The notes under the pieces: model-generated | The model's database searches: none | Told to the model about the DNA's origin: nothing | The model's input: the letters and a program-made list of their open reading frames with translations, nothing else | Program-made: the position numbers and the translations under genes | Shown: one piece after another, positions 63,625-64,000 of the stretch | Layout of the letters: each line of letters begins with the position of its first letter | Position numbering within the stretch: position 1 is the first letter of the stretch | Origin: Sclerurus mexicanus | Taxonomy: Eukaryota; Chordata; Aves; Passeriformes; Furnariidae | Length of the DNA stretch: 64,000 nt | Assembly (NCBI GenBank): GCA_013396755.1 | Contig: VWZF01003023.1 | Coordinates: 93,926-157,925, forward strand | Direction: 5' to 3'

Positions 63625-64000
63625 CTTACAGAACCACAGATTCTGTGAAGTTGGAAGTGACCCACAAGGAGTCCAACTCCTGATCCTGCACAGGATCACC
63701 CTCAAGAGTCACACCATGTACCAACAAGCATTATCCAAAAGCTTCTTGAACTCTGTCGGACTTGGTGCTGTGACAACTTCCCTGGGAAGCTGTTCCAGTG
63801 CCCAACCTCCTTCTGGGTGAAGAACCTTTTTCTAATATCTGAACAAAACCTCCCCTGATTCAGCTTCAGGCAATCCCCTCAGGTCCTGTCACTGGTTGCC
63901 ACAGAGAAGAGATCAGAGTCTGCCCCTCATGGGAAGTTGTAACTGTAATGAAGTCTCCCTTCTTTCTCCTCTTCTCTAGTCTGAACACACCAAGTGCCCT
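63625..64000 (-). mobile_element. CR1 LINE fragment, cut by the window end
   Basis: The plus strand reads CTTACAGAACCACAGATTCT, AAGTTGGAAGTGACCCACAA, CCCTGGGAAGCTGTTCCAGT, TGAAGAACCTTTTTCTAATA, TTCAGGCAATCCCCTCAGGT and CTCTTCTCTAGTCTGAACAC. This is a reversed CR1 3' end of the subgroup with a GTGACCCACAAGGA-type head. It continues past position 64,000, where the rest of the element's ORF2 should lie. Confidence 0.94.

Larger units (their letters stand above)
29437..64000 (-). other. GHR: GHR intron 1 / upstream leader region (runs off the right edge)
   Basis: Exon 2 starts with only 10 nt of leader after a splice acceptor, so at least one non-coding exon must lie upstream, which is to the right in the window. 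No CpG island or clear first exon is visible across these 34.5 kb. The true first exon may lie beyond the window, or may be a CpG-poor alternative exon that cannot be recognised by eye. Vertebrate GHR genes are known for long first introns and several alternative 5' UTR exons. Confidence 0.75.

Noticed and set aside
1..64000. tRNA, rRNA, CRISPR array, bacterial operon or viral genome
   Set aside because: No cloverleaf-forming conserved boxes, no regularly spaced repeats, no dense ORFs and no ribosome binding sites were seen. Everything fits an avian intron.

Overview
The window is vertebrate nuclear DNA, almost certainly from a bird. It is AT-rich, gene-poor and has no operon-like ORF packing. 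It carries many CR1 LINE fragments and a fragment of an avian endogenous retrovirus LTR, both typical of bird genomes. The species cannot be fixed from the sequence. A tryptophan at residue 4 of the one gene found (chicken has arginine there, recalled from memory) suggests a bird other than chicken.

The only exon I can support is at 29,357-29,436 on the minus strand. It is the first coding exon (exon 2) of the growth hormone receptor gene GHR: a 10-nt 5' UTR, an ATG in good Kozak context, 23 signal-peptide codons, a consensus GTAAGT donor and a pyrimidine-rich acceptor. GHR is Z-linked in birds. The gene runs right to left, so 29,437-64,000 is the 3' part of intron 1 (or upstream leader introns) and 1-29,356 is the 5' part of intron 2. 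I could not find the next coding exon (start of the hormone-binding domain) or a non-coding first exon.

The rest is intron with transposon debris. Plus-strand CR1 3' ends lie at about 215-391, 6,150-6,405, 46,260-46,452 and 47,049-47,699. The last is the longest and keeps an open piece of the ORF2 C-terminus. Minus-strand CR1 copies lie at about 2,622-3,030, 8,768-9,220, 14,352-14,813 and 63,625-64,000 (cut by the window end). Three more degraded minus-strand pieces (12,235-12,440, 20,690-21,010, 49,235-49,545) resemble the older CR1/L3-type layer. A short LTR remnant at 12,671-12,816 is followed directly by a perfect 42-bp tandem duplication. Low-complexity A/C-rich and G/T-rich tracts, short microsatellites, two pyrimidine-rich blocks and one perfect 11-bp inverted repeat complete the picture.

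I see no credible new protein-coding gene, RNA gene, CRISPR array or undescribed system. The open reading frames of 60-160 codons are best read as chance frames or as fragments of CR1. The parts most worth checking are the GHR exon itself, a possible alternative leader exon 0.5-1.2 kb upstream of it, and a few intronic segments that look like conserved regulatory DNA.
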